DNA of 64,000 nt from Novibacillus thermophilus (GCF_002005165.1 NZ_CP019699.1:2852001-2916000); one strand, 5' to 3'. Positions 45,253-54,571 are shown, counted from the first letter of the stretch. Notes: a model not told the origin generated them from the sequence alone. A program made the numbers and translations.

Positions 45253-46335
45253 TTGAGCGACATAAAGTTTGCTTATTGGGTGCCGAACGTGAGCGGAGGG
45301 CTCGTCATTTCCAGACTTCCGCAGCAAACAGACTGGACGTTTGAAGCAAACAAACGTTACGCCCAAACGGCAGAAGCAGTCGGCTTTGAATACGCCTTGT
45401 TGCAAACGCGTTTTATAGCGAACTACGGAGCAGAAAATCAACTAGAAGCAGCGACGCTAGCTGCTTCACTGGCCAGTGTCACTTCGAGGATTAAGCTTAT
45501 CTCCGCCGTCCTTCCCGGCCTTTGGCACCCTGGAGTTTATGCGAAGATGATCGCTACACTGGATCACATCAGTCGTGGCCGCGCCGCAGTCAATGTCGTC
45601 AGTGGTTGGTTTAAAGGCGAGTTTACTGGTTACGGCGAGCCGTGGCTTGAACACGACGAACGTTACCGCCGTTCGGAAGAATTCATTCGTGTGTTGCGGT
45701 CAATGTGGACAGAAGAGGAGACGACGTTTAAAGGGGACTTTTACCGGATAAACAGCGCCCCGCTCAAGCCGAAACCTATACACACTCCTCCGATTTTCCA
45801 AGGGGGAAATTCAAAGGCGGCCCGGCGGATGGCAGCACGCGTGTCCGACTGGTATTTCATGAACGGCAATACGCTGGACGGCCTCAAAGAACAAATTGAA
45901 GACGTCCGGTCCCTCGCCGAAGTCGAAGAACGCACACTGAACTTTGCCGTTAACGGTTTTGCTATCGTCCGCCCCACAGAATCAGAAGCCGTCCAAACCC
46001 TTCGGGAAATCGTGTCACATAGAGATGAGGAAGCTGTAAGAGGTTTCAGTGAATCGGTCAAAGAAGCCGGTCAGTCCACGAAGGAGAGGGACGGGATGTG
46101 GGCCAATTCTTCCCTTGAAGACCTCGTGCAGTACAATGACGGTTTTAAAACGGGGTTAATTGGGACGCCTGAGCAAGTGGCTGATCGCATCATCGAACTT
46201 AAGAAGATCGGAGTGGATTTAGTACTCGTCGGTTTCCTTCATTATGAGACCGACTTGGAAGCGTTCGGGGAAGACGTGATCCCGCTCGTCCGAGAAAAAG
46301 AGCAGGCTTTGAGAGACAGAGGAGTGGTGGTGTGA
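45253..46335 (+). CDS. FMNH2-dependent sulfone monooxygenase (SfnG-like)
   Basis: Class C (luciferase-like) flavin monooxygenase of 360 residues. The stretches LLQTRFIANYGAENQLEA, PGLWHPGVYAKMIATLDHIS, NVVSGWFKGEFTGYGEPWLE and RYRRSEEFIRVL are the pattern of dimethylsulfone monooxygenase SfnG and related enzymes, which free sulfur from sulfones or sulfonates. TTG 45253 follows AAAGGAGATAG. It overlaps the reductase gene by 4 nt, and the reductase would supply its FMNH2. S-box control fits sulfur scavenging when SAM is low. Confidence 0.87.
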   Translation: MSDIKFAYWVPNVSGGLVISRLPQQTDWTFEANKRYAQTAEAVGFEYALLQTRFIANYGAENQLEAATLAASLASVTSRIKLISAVLPGLWHPGVYAKMIATLDHISRGRAAVNVVSGWFKGEFTGYGEPWLEHDERYRRSEEFIRVLRSMWTEEETTFKGDFYRINSAPLKPKPIHTPPIFQGGNSKAARRMAARVSDWYFMNGNTLDGLKEQIEDVRSLAEVEERTLNFAVNGFAIVRPTESEAVQTLREIVSHRDEEAVRGFSESVKEAGQSTKERDGMWANSSLEDLVQYNDGFKTGLIGTPEQVADRIIELKKIGVDLVLVGFLHYETDLEAFGEDVIPLVREKEQALRDRGVVV

Positions 46336-46919
46336 GACTGTTAGGTTTGTCGGGAAGTTTGACACCGCGCTCTAAAACGTACATCGCCGTCGAACAGGCG
46401 CTCACATTCGCTAAAGCGTACGATGCGTCGGTGGCGACGGACCTCATCAGTTTGCGGGATTATAAACTGTCGTTTTGTGACGGCAGAGATCCAAAACTGT
46501 ATGAGGGGGATACGAAGCAGGTCATTCAAAAAATAGAAAATGCCGATGCGCTCATCGTCGGAACACCTGTCTATCGCGGTTCGTATACGGGAGCGCTAAA
46601 AAACGTGTTTGACCTCATACCCAATGGCGCCTTGGAAGGGAAGGTGGTCGGCTTAATTGCCACTGGTGGAACGTACCACCATTTTCTGGCCATTGAACAC
46701 CAGCTAAAACCACTTTTCGGCTTTTTCCGCGCCCACGTCGTACCGGGTACGGTCTATGCCCACAACGACCACTATTCCGACAAGAGGTTGGTCGATCCTG
46801 ACGTTATCGAACGCCTGCGTCGCCTCGGAGAAGATGTCGTCAGATTGCAGTATGCGATCGGAGGCGGCTTGGCAGGTGCGGAGGCTCCGCCCATTCCGAG
46901 AAAAGCATTGAAAAGGTGA
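46332..46919 (+). CDS. NAD(P)H-dependent FMN reductase (MsuE/SsuE-like)
   Basis: Flavodoxin-like reductase of 195 residues. It has the N-terminal GLSGSLTPRSKTYI phosphate loop and GTPVYRGSYTGALKNVFDL, both FMN-binding segments typical of SsuE/MsuE. It should deliver reduced FMN to the monooxygenase encoded just before it. GTG 46332 overlaps the upstream stop (GTGTGA). A perfect 11-bp hairpin covers its own stop codon. Confidence 0.9.
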   Translation: MRLLGLSGSLTPRSKTYIAVEQALTFAKAYDASVATDLISLRDYKLSFCDGRDPKLYEGDTKQVIQKIENADALIVGTPVYRGSYTGALKNVFDLIPNGALEGKVVGLIATGGTYHHFLAIEHQLKPLFGFFRAHVVPGTVYAHNDHYSDKRLVDPDVIERLRRLGEDVVRLQYAIGGGLAGAEAPPIPRKALKR

Positions 46920-46988
46920 AGAAGGTAGGCAGCACCTTCTTCACAAAGACATTTGCGCGCAAGGTTTCTCTTGCGCGCCTTTATTTTA
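46916..46988 (+). terminator. Tandem hairpins ending the S-box operon
   Basis: First hairpin: GTGAAGAAGGT (46916-46926) with ACCTTCTTCAC (46934-46944), perfect and overlapping the stop codon. Second: GCGCGCAAG (46955-46963) with CTTGCGCGC (46970-46978), followed by CTTTATTTT; this one is a clear terminator. The 46989-47310 stretch has no gene; an AAAAGGAGGATC motif on the minus strand near 47130-47143 resembles a ribosome site but leads to no convincing frame. Confidence 0.88.
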
Positions 46989-47310
46989 GCACAGGTTCCG
47001 CAATTCGTCATTGTGGCGAACGAGAGCCCTGCATGCCCTCGAATATGATGGACGGAAGGGGTTGTGCTTGCTGCAAAATGGCTCACAAACCGAATGTCTT
47101 TCAGCATTCGATTGTGGTAGCTAAAATAGATCCTCCTTTTTAAAGGCGTTCACTAAATCTATGGCAGTGATGGCCAGTCGTTAAGTGCATAGGGGAACAA
47201 ATGTTTGTTTAATTTGAAAAATATGATAGAATATCATTAGTACAATAGGTTGGGCTCCTCAAGGGTGGTCGGCTCACTCCTGACCCCATCAGGGAAGGGG
47301 GTGAGGACGT

Positions 47311-47391
47311 ATGGACGCCTATCAAGTGTTAACGCTTCTGATATTGTTCGGAACGTTAGTCGCCGTGATGATGTCCGACAAAAGCAAGTAG
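47311..47391 (+). CDS. 26-residue putative holin-like toxin
   Basis: A tiny frame with ribosome site GGGGGTGAGG before ATG 47311. The peptide MDAYQVLTLLILFGTLVAVM followed by MSDKSK has a short N-terminus, one membrane helix and a charged tail, as in the putative holin-like toxins of Firmicutes type I toxin-antitoxin loci. The leader (47250-47300) and the region after the stop are rich in hairpins, as expected for an RNA-controlled toxin. An antisense antitoxin RNA was not identified. Confidence 0.75.
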   Translation: MDAYQVLTLLILFGTLVAVMMSDKSK

Positions 47392-47423
47392 ATCACCCTT
47401 GAGCTTGTCGGCTGGGTGATCTA
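47389..47423 (+). repeat. Hairpin starting at the toxin stop codon
   Basis: TAGATCACCC (47389-47398, including the stop) pairs perfectly with GGGTGATCTA (47414-47423). It may stabilise the toxin message or be the target of an antisense RNA. Confidence 0.75.
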
Positions 47424-47476
47424 CCTCGGCTGACTGTTTGAGCCTGCCCCCTTGAAGGGCGGCTTATTGTACATGG

Positions 47477-47508
47477 ACCGCAGGTGTTGGCCGCACCTGC
47501 GGTTATTT
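47477..47508 (+). terminator. Terminator of the toxin transcript
   Basis: CCGCAGGTG (47478-47486) pairs with CACCTGCGG (47494-47502), followed by TTATTT. Confidence 0.8.
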
Positions 47509-47616
47509 ATGATGATGCTGCATTCACCTATATATTACCACAAAGGCTGCCGATTCACAAAAATAGGGGAACGGTCGTCGTAATATGATTTATCCCAGAT
47601 TTAGGCAGATGACGCT

Positions 47617-48423
47617 TCAACTCTTTCGTAAATAGCGGGCAATTAAACGAGGAAGGCGTTTTTTGGCTCTTTGGAGGTAAGTGAAGAGCGCAGTTCGTTC
47701 TCCCCGTGATACATTCCAGTCGTGTGGGATGGAGGCGATGATTTGACAGATCCTTTCATCCGGTATACGTTGAATGTGGTCCACAAACTTGAAAAAGTCA
47801 TCCGAGTTTCGAGCGTGACGGGCTATCCAATTATACAGACTGTTCGGTTTGATTTTCTGAGGCAAGAACTTCAGTGTGTAGGGTGTCCAGCTACAACGGC
47901 GTTTGTGTGACGGTGTCTCAAAGGAAAAACTGTGGCCGTGATCGATGATGTAAAGCTTATAGCCGCCTTTACGGGGTTGGGGTTGCAGGAGAACATTTCG
48001 TTTCAATCTGTCAATGTTGTGGATCCATTGATCGAACACGACGATCCCGGGACATTGTGAGCGGTTCACAATGTTCAGTTCCTTCGGAATCGGCCGTGTT
48101 TCGGGAAGCTGCTCACAGGGGTGAATGACTTCACTGGCAAACTGATGACCAGGGGTAAAGGCGTATTGGGACAAGATTTTGTTAGACTGGATGAATGTTT
48201 TGGGTATATCGACAACTTTAAAACGGGGAACGGGAAGCGAAAGAAGCTGAGCCAGTTGTCCGGCGACGTATTCGTTCACGAGGGCCCTCGTTCCCTGTCT
48301 GGCATTGTTTTTAAATTTAACGATATATTGCCGGCCGTCACTGAAGAGAATTTTCTGAGGTCGCGAACTTCCTCTAGGCATTGCTCGGATGTGTTGAACC
48401 GGTCGAATACGTTTTGGGTGCAT
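47617..48423 (-). CDS. HipA-like kinase-domain protein
   Basis: Soluble protein of 268 residues with features of HipA-like kinase folds: an N-terminal ATP-grasp region (KFKNNARQGTRALVNEYVAG), LPVPRFKVVDIP, a catalytic-loop-like FDQWIHNIDRLKRNVLL and a DFG-like IIDHGHSF. Met at 48423 (MHPKRIRP) is chosen since AAAGGGCGG lies upstream; the frame is open further up but without a ribosome site. It is a stand-alone gene with no HipB-like antitoxin. A cellular role is unknown. Confidence 0.7.
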   Translation of the reverse strand: MHPKRIRPVQHIRAMPRGSSRPQKILFSDGRQYIVKFKNNARQGTRALVNEYVAGQLAQLLSLPVPRFKVVDIPKTFIQSNKILSQYAFTPGHQFASEVIHPCEQLPETRPIPKELNIVNRSQCPGIVVFDQWIHNIDRLKRNVLLQPQPRKGGYKLYIIDHGHSFSFETPSHKRRCSWTPYTLKFLPQKIKPNSLYNWIARHARNSDDFFKFVDHIQRIPDERICQIIASIPHDWNVSRGERTALFTYLQRAKKRLPRLIARYLRKS

Positions 48424-48751
48424 CAGGTCTGTCCGCCCTTTATCCTCGTTTGGAAAATAGAAAAAACTTTGTATATTCCATGAGGTTTCCCTGCAAATGT
48501 AATTTAGTGCTGAAGAGCATGAGCTCCCCTGATCGGGCCTCATAATAGTAGTGTATGATTCAGGGTTCAAACGGTGTAGTCATTGACACATAAGCGAAAG
48601 GTCCTCATTCAGAAGTCAATATAAATGACGACACAAGGACTTGTAAAATCGGAAATTGAACGTTAAGGTTAAGATGACATTGGCAGGACTTTATTCGCGA
48701 ATGGATCTATCGCCAATAAATGAGTAGTATTTTTAAAGGGACAGAACCGGA

Positions 48752-50139
48752 ATGAGTGCCATACCACGAGAGACATTTACAGTAGAAGTCAATGGTTTAG
48801 ATAAAAAAGGCCATGGAAAAGGCGCCATCTGGCGAGAAAATCACTACGGCCGGAAGAAAAAACTGAAACTGTCGATCCCGGGAGCCCTTCCGGGTGAACG
48901 TGTGTGCGTGACAGTGGACCAAGTGAACCGTCGCCGAGGGAAAGGCGCTATAACAGAAATTTTACACCCCCATCCCGAGCGAACAGTGCCGCCTTGCCCC
49001 CATGTGAGTCGCTGTGGCGGTTGCGCCTGGCAGCACTGGCAATACACCGGACAGTTAAAACAGAAGACGGAACACGTGAAGTCCGCTTTGCAGAAAGAAG
49101 GATTGGATTCCGGTGTCGTTCGCGACATAATCGGTATGGACGATCCTTGGCACTACCGTCACAAAATGGAATTTACGTTTGCGCCGGACGGTTCCCTCGG
49201 GTTGCATGAACAAGGCAATTATCGCAACGTGATTCCCCTCGAGACGTGTCTCATTGCCAGCCGGGACATCGCGGACGGGGCCATGCTCGTGGCGGAATGG
49301 GCAAAGGAGCACGGCCTCAAAGGGTATGACAAGGACGTGCATCGAGGGTTGCTCAGGCATTTGATGGTGCGCCAATCCAGCGCGACGGGGAAATGATGCT
49401 CGCCCTTTTTGCCACTGAAGCGCCGATAGGATCCTTAGAGGGTCCGGCAGCCGATTTAGTGGAACGCATCCAGAAACGCCTCCCGCAGGCGAGAAGCGTC
49501 TTGTGGATGGAAAATACGCAGTGGGCGGACCGAGCCCAGGCAGAACAGACCCATGTATTGGACGGTCGCGACTTTATTTACGATGAACTGGCCGGGTTTC
49601 GGTACCGGCTGTGGTACGACACCTTTTTTCAGGTCAACCCAGTACAGGCTGAGAAGCTGATTGAACTGGCTCTGGAGTTCGGCAAACCGCGAAAAGCGGA
49701 TACTGTGATCGACCTGTTTTGCGGGGTCGGCACGTTTTCACTGCCGTTTGCCAGACGTGTTGAAACTTTGGCAGGTGTTGAAATCGTAGAGAAGTCTGTC
49801 GAATCGGCGCGCCGAAACGCCCGGGATAACGGCATTGACAACGCGACATTTTTAGCAGCCGACGCCCGGCGGGGCATCGACCGGGTGTTGGAACGTTTTG
49901 GCCGACCGGACCTGTTGTTGCTCGATCCGCCTCGTTCAGGTGCTGGCGGCAAAGTGATGCGGAAAATCGGGCGGGCTAAGCCAAAGCGCATCGTCTACGT
50001 GTCCTGCAACCCGGACACGCTCGCGTCAGACATCGCTCAACTCGCACAGTTCGGCTACACGCTCCACACAGTGCAACCCGTCGACATGTTTCCGCACACG
50101 GTGCACGTGGAGACGGTAGTATTGATAACAAGGGTGTAA
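48752..50139 (+). pseudogene. 23S rRNA (uracil-5-)-methyltransferase RlmD family, frameshifted
   Basis: TrmA/RlmCD-type enzyme making 5-methyluridine in 23S rRNA. N-terminal TRAM domain (FTVEVNGLDKKGHGKGAI), iron-sulfur Cys in CPHVSRCGGCAWQHW, SAM site VIDLFCGVGTFSLPFA and the catalytic Cys in VYVSCNPDTLASDI. The frame breaks at GGGG 49387-49390; with five Gs it runs SSATGEMMLALFATEAP. About 462 residues if repaired. As written, two ORFs end at 49396 and start at 49393. Mutation or sequencing error is unresolved. Confidence 0.9.
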
Positions 50140-50435
50140 GCCTTGATTTTAATGGGGTTGAATGAGTACATCTATCTTGTCTACTCGGCCTAAAGTATGT
50201 TTTTACGTTTGGGGAACATATCGAGTGATAGAAATTAAATCAAAAAGTGAAGCAGGGTTGAGTGGACAGAACATATAACATCCTTAGGGTCGTGGAGATA
50301 GAATAGATATGTTTCATGGGAATAAGAATGCGGGAATGATAAATTTTATAAAATTTCATAATGAATTAAATGGGGATAAATTTATAGAAATTCATTCACG
50401 GAGATAAATAACTTTTTAAACGAGGGGGAATTCAG
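50140..50435. other. AT-rich gap at the left edge of an accessory island
   Basis: About 300 bp without a gene. Base composition drops sharply from the preceding methyltransferase, with short A/T repeats (AAATTTTATAAAATTTCATA near 50350 is nearly self-complementary). It probably holds the promoter of the next gene and marks the start of foreign DNA. Confidence 0.5.
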
Positions 50436-51176
50436 ATGAAAGAAAACAAATATGATGATAATATATTTTTTCAAAAATACAGTCAAATGAGTCGCTCACA
50501 GCAGGGACTAGCCGGTGCAGGAGAATGGGAAACATTGAGAAAGCTGCTGCCGGATTTTAAAGATAAGCGTGTGCTTGATTTAGGATGCGGCTATGGATGG
50601 CACTGTATTTATGCGATGGAACACGGAGCTTCTTCTGTTGTAGGTGTTGATATTTCTCATAAAATGCTCGAGGTAGCCAAAGAAAAAACACATTTTCCAC
50701 AGGTTGAATATAAATGCTGTGCTATAGAAGATGTGGAATTCCCAGAGGAGAGTTTTGATGTAATATTAAGTTCACTTGCGTTTCACTATGTAGCAGATTA
50801 TGAGATTTTAGTAAAAAAGATATATAGAATACTGAAGTCTGGTGGTAAGCTAGTTTTTACGGTTGAACATCCTGTTTTTACTGCCTATGGAACACAAGAC
50901 TGGCATTATAACGAAAAAGGAGAAATACTGCATTTTCCGGTGGATAATTATTATTATGAGGGCAAACGGACAGCTGTGTTTTTGGGAGAAAAGGTTACAA
51001 AATATCATAGAACACTGACCACATATCTAAATACACTGCTTTCAAATGGTTTTATAATAAATCATATTGTGGAGCCGCAGCCGCCGGAAAACATGATGGA
51101 TATTCCGGGGATGCAGTATGAAATGCGCCGTCCCATGATGCTGATTGTATCGGCCAACAAAAAAGAGAAAAGATAA
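50436..51176 (+). CDS. Class I SAM-dependent methyltransferase, AT-rich
   Basis: 246 residues with motif I VLDLGCGYGWHCIYAME, VVGVDISHKMLEVA and SSLAFHYVADYEILVKKIYR, then ILKSGGKLVFTVEHPVF. The layout is UbiE/Methyltransf_11-like; the substrate is unknown. ATG 50436 follows ACGAGGGGGAATTCAG. Codon usage is much more AT-rich than the neighbours, which points to horizontal transfer. It is the only complete gene of the island 50.1-53.3 kb. Confidence 0.82.
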   Translation: MKENKYDDNIFFQKYSQMSRSQQGLAGAGEWETLRKLLPDFKDKRVLDLGCGYGWHCIYAMEHGASSVVGVDISHKMLEVAKEKTHFPQVEYKCCAIEDVEFPEESFDVILSSLAFHYVADYEILVKKIYRILKSGGKLVFTVEHPVFTAYGTQDWHYNEKGEILHFPVDNYYYEGKRTAVFLGEKVTKYHRTLTTYLNTLLSNGFIINHIVEPQPPENMMDIPGMQYEMRRPMMLIVSANKKEKR

Positions 51177-51460
51177 AATTGAAACACCCGCAACATAAAC
51201 AGCAAAGGAGTGCGATATAATGCTATCTGAAAATAACTCCACACCAAGGAGTGAAAATAATAATCCATGAGGTATATTGATATGTTTCCGAGAACGGACA
51301 CACTCAAGTGACATTCATTCTATCCTCTCGACCCATGTGGAATGCGTCACATTGATGTCGAGGGCGGAAAAATAGAGGATTGCAAATGCCTATTATATAA
51401 AGGGTTTCCAGACATTGAACATTTCTCTAGGCTACTTCCCCGGAGGTGACAAAGTCATAA

Positions 51461-51479
51461 TATACCGACGGTCGGTATA
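51461..51479. promoter_or_regulatory. Palindromic TetR-type operator
   Basis: TATACCGACGGTCGGTATA is a perfect odd-length palindrome (9 bp arms around a central G), just as used by TetR-family repressors. It sits upstream of the hydrolase relic, so it probably once controlled that gene. No TetR gene is present nearby. Confidence 0.7.
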
Positions 51480-51521
51480 ACAATTTGCAGTGCGGTATGA
51501 TGGCAAGGGTTTTAAAGAAAG

Positions 51522-51815
51522 ATGATTGATGTCGCGACATCCTTTGCGCAGGCTGGTTTCCATGTCTTCACCTTTGATTACCGCCATCTAGGAGAAAGGT
51601 GAGGCCAGTCAAGGCAGCTTGTAAGTATTGCAGGACAACAGGAGAATTTTTTATCAGCCATCCATTTTATTAAAGAGCTACCTGACGTTAATGGAAAACG
51701 TGTGGCGATATGGGGTTCATCATTAAAGGGCATTGGCTTATGACATGCGGTTCTAGCCAAGGCTGGCTAATACATTTCCGCATACCTTCTCGAGTCAATT
51801 CCGCGGACAAATGAA
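51522..51815 (+). pseudogene. Alpha/beta-hydrolase relic
   Basis: Translated fragments ATSFAQAGFHVFTFDYRHLG, then QSRQLVSIAGQQENFLSAI, then KELPDVNGKRVAIWGSSLKG show the oxyanion strand and nucleophile elbow of an alpha/beta hydrolase (GxSxxG-like, WGSSLKG). Stops interrupt the frame (near 51600 and 51739), and both ends are missing. It was probably controlled from the palindrome at 51461. Confidence 0.7.
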
Positions 51816-51877
51816 TAGAGTCTTCGGGTTCTTGTGTTGTTTGATTTTCTAGCCAGCTATCAAGCTTGATCCCGGGG

Positions 51878-52036
51878 TTATGCTTTTTTTGTGTTTTTCA
51901 ATTCGAGAATGCGGTCCAAACGGAAAACTCTAACTTCATCACGACTTAAATCTATGGCAGGGATGTACCAGAATCCATCATAGGCATACACGCCGATAGG
52001 AGATACCTCTCTATTCGTGTTTTTGTGCTTTGACTG
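51878..52036 (-). pseudogene. WYL-domain (YafY-type) regulator fragment
   Basis: Minus-strand reading NREVSPIGVYAYDGFWYIPA and then IDLSRDEVRVFRLDRILEL is the end of a WYL domain, which senses small ligands or nucleic acid in HTH regulators. It stops at TAA 51878-51880. The N-terminal DNA-binding part is absent. It faces away from the reductase fragment that follows, an arrangement common for a regulator and its target. Confidence 0.7.
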
Positions 52037-52390
52037 ATCGGCGCTCGCTCCGTGGGCTTGAAGATGTGTTAAGACTTAAGAAAGGCGAATCAATTGTAGT
52101 TTTGGGTGCCAGTGGAGGAATTGGACATTTGGCTGTGCAACTTGCACAAAATATGGGTGCCAGGGTGTTTGCGATAGCGTCAGGTGACGATGGGGTTGCG
52201 AAACTAAGAAACTTCAGTGTGGGCGCTATCGTGGACGGACGGAAAGACGATGTGTTGTTAGCTGCAAGAAAGGTTAAATCATTGGATCAGTTCTGGTCAT
52301 TTAAAAGTACACATTGATAAAGTATTTTTATTGGAAGATGCTTATAATGCGCATGTGGCCCTCAATAATCACTATGTAGGTAAACTTTGA
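52030..52390 (+). pseudogene. Quinone-oxidoreductase/zinc-type dehydrogenase fragment
   Basis: The coenzyme-binding half of an MDR-superfamily reductase: LKKGESIVVLGASGGIGHLA and VQLAQNMGARVFAIASGDDG are intact. The frame closes at 52317, and the family C-terminus (HIDKVFLLEDAYNAHVALN ... VGKL) continues in another frame to 52390. The N-terminal catalytic domain is missing. Confidence 0.78.
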
Positions 52391-52466
52391 TTTAAATTAA
52401 CGTTTAGAAAACACTCTAACTTCCGATCATTTATTTGAAGCGTTACGAACAAAGTTATGGAGGAAA

Positions 52467-53221
52467 ATGATGTCCGAGAAGGCTAGAGTATATGTCGTGA
52501 CAGGCGCTGATTCTGGCTGAAGAAAAAAGCTACAGTGATCACGAGTGGAATTGGTGACATAGTTGATGTTCGTGCAGACTGATCAACCATTGAGGGGATG
52601 AAAACATTTGTTGATCAAATCCGAAAAAGCTCAGGACGACATATTGACGGCATTGCTTTAGTTGCTGGGATAGATAGTGCATCAGCACTAACCGTTAAGC
52701 TGAATTATTTTGGAACTGTCGAAGTTCTCAAGGGGCTTAGACCGCTTTTAGCGTCATCCAATCATCCTTCGGCTGTCATCGTCACTTCCTCATCTACTTT
52801 AAATAAAGGGGCTAATAGCCTGATAAAAACATGTATAAGAGGGGATGAAGAAAAAGCGGTTACAATTGCTAATCGGCTTGAACGTTTTGGTCTTGGCAGC
52901 AAAATTTATAGATCTACGAAAGCAGCCCTTAACTCAACGGTTCGTAGATGGTCAGTCGATCTAGACTGGGCAGGTTCTGGGATCGTTCTTAATGCGGTAG
53001 CACCGGGTGTAATTGATACTGAAGCTGTACGTAAACGCTGGTCCACTCACGGAAAATTATTGACAACCTCATTACCCCAGCCTTTAGGATCTCCTGGACC
53101 CGTTACATCTGTAGTAGGCTTGATTGCGTTTTTGTTGAGTAGTGAAAACCGTTTTATTACAGGTCAGGTGATTTTTGCAGATGGTGGAACCGACACTCAG
53201 ACGATTAGACAAACCGCTTAA
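52467..53221 (+). pseudogene. Short-chain dehydrogenase/reductase, N-terminus decayed
   Basis: SDR-type oxidoreductase. After MMSEKARVYVVTGADSG, a TGA follows at the glycine motif, and a second stop lies near 52580. From 52598 the frame is open: DGIALVAGID, the catalytic Ser region VIVTSSST and a YxxxK motif (YRSTKAALNSTVRRW), then NAVAPGVIDTE and FITGQVIFADGGTD. The cofactor-binding Rossmann start is therefore destroyed. It may be a 3-hydroxysteroid- or ketoreductase-like enzyme in origin. Confidence 0.8.
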
Positions 53222-53419
53222 GATATATCTTAAGTACTCATTCAGGGAGAAGATCCGTCTCATTAAAATAGCCAAAAAAATAAAAAAGTGATTTTAAGCC
53301 CACGATATGTGCTCATGCCGAAATACTCGGATTGTGAATATGTAAAGACAAAGGGCCGTCGCGCATAAATTTTCAGCAATCCTCCAATACTGAAGGTAAA
53401 AGTTGGGAGGACGCCCGCC

Positions 53420-54571
53420 ATGAACTTGCCTGAATTACTCACTTACGCGGACATCAGCCAACTGTACGACATTGCAGATCATTACGCCTTGCCAAGAACC
53501 CACTCAAAAAACGACCTCATCCGAACACTGCTGTCGAACATGCAACGCCCCCAATGGTGGAGAGAACGGACTCAAACGATGGCTCATGAAGAAAGGCGTT
53601 TTTGGCAGCTGCTTTTTTTCGATTCGAGGGAAATGTTCAACTTGGAGGAGTTGCTCGGCAAAGGGAGGCAAGCCTTACAGGGAAAAGACGGGAACCCTCG
53701 GATCTTTGTCGCGAAATCCTTAAAAGCGGGAGTGCTCTTTCCAGGTGTGGTGATGGGCGACCGTTCCCTTTTCCATGTTCCCCGCGACGTGAGAAAATAC
53801 GTCATTCAAGCGCTTAAATCCCAGATAATTCCGAAAGTTGCGTGTCAAGAAGAACCGCAGGTTTACCGAGATGAGCAAATGTGTTTAGTGTCGGATTTGA
53901 AAACGTTTCTCGACTACGTCGGAAAACAAGACGTACGGTTGACAGCGGAATCCGCCATTTACCGTCGAGACTTGCAGGCTATCTTAGGGCAGATGCTCAT
54001 TCAGGAAAAACCGATTGACAAAAAACAGTGGCGCTTCGGCTTTGGTCGCCGTTATCACCAATACCCGGACCGCTTTTCTCTTCTTTACGATTACGCTTAC
54101 TACCGTCAGCATATCGCGGAAAACGGTCCGTTGCTGTCATTAATGACCCCTTTGGACAGAAATGACAAAAACCGTGAAAAGGTAGCGGAAGACTTGTACA
54201 ACTTTTGGCTTCGCCTTTACCGCAAACCCGTTCCAGCCCTCCCGCTGATCGTCAAGTGGATATACTTGCTTGCCCGTTCCGACTGGATCCGTCTACGCGG
54301 GCTTAAAAGCATTGTCGATGAGTGGTTGAGTCCCTATTACTACATGGACAAAGATTCCGTCTTCCAGTTGCTGCTCAAGATGTTGACGCATCTCGGTGTC
54401 ATACGTTACGCAGAGGACGCGCTCCAAATGACGGAAAGCGGCAATGCGTGGGTCGAACGTTCCGCCGGCTGGGATTTGAGTGAACTAGAAGACCAGTATA
54501 CAACAACGGCCAGTGAACAAAATTTTTTTAGAAATCAGCAGGGGAATTCTGAAGGTACGTTGAATAAATAA
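53420..54571 (+). CDS. Conserved-looking hypothetical protein, 383 residues
   Basis: ATG 53420 follows AAAGTTGGGAGG. The N-terminus has a SAP- or Rho-N-like pattern (LYDIADHYALPRTHSKNDLI), suggesting nucleic-acid binding, and the C-terminal third has a winged-helix flavour (FQLLLKMLTHLGVIRYAEDA then LQMTESGNAWVE). No enzyme motif or membrane segment is seen. Base composition is like the core genes, so it is probably not part of the AT-rich island. Only 43 bp separate it from ypiB. Family not recognised. Confidence 0.7.
   Translation: MNLPELLTYADISQLYDIADHYALPRTHSKNDLIRTLLSNMQRPQWWRERTQTMAHEERRFWQLLFFDSREMFNLEELLGKGRQALQGKDGNPRIFVAKSLKAGVLFPGVVMGDRSLFHVPRDVRKYVIQALKSQIIPKVACQEEPQVYRDEQMCLVSDLKTFLDYVGKQDVRLTAESAIYRRDLQAILGQMLIQEKPIDKKQWRFGFGRRYHQYPDRFSLLYDYAYYRQHIAENGPLLSLMTPLDRNDKNREKVAEDLYNFWLRLYRKPVPALPLIVKWIYLLARSDWIRLRGLKSIVDEWLSPYYYMDKDSVFQLLLKMLTHLGVIRYAEDALQMTESGNAWVERSAGWDLSELEDQYTTTASEQNFFRNQQGNSEGTLNK

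Noticed and set aside
46772-47107. 111-codon minus-strand frame antisense to the FMN reductase gene end
   Set aside because: It is the shadow of the reductase gene for half its length and crosses the terminator hairpins; the only ribosome-like motif is too far upstream.
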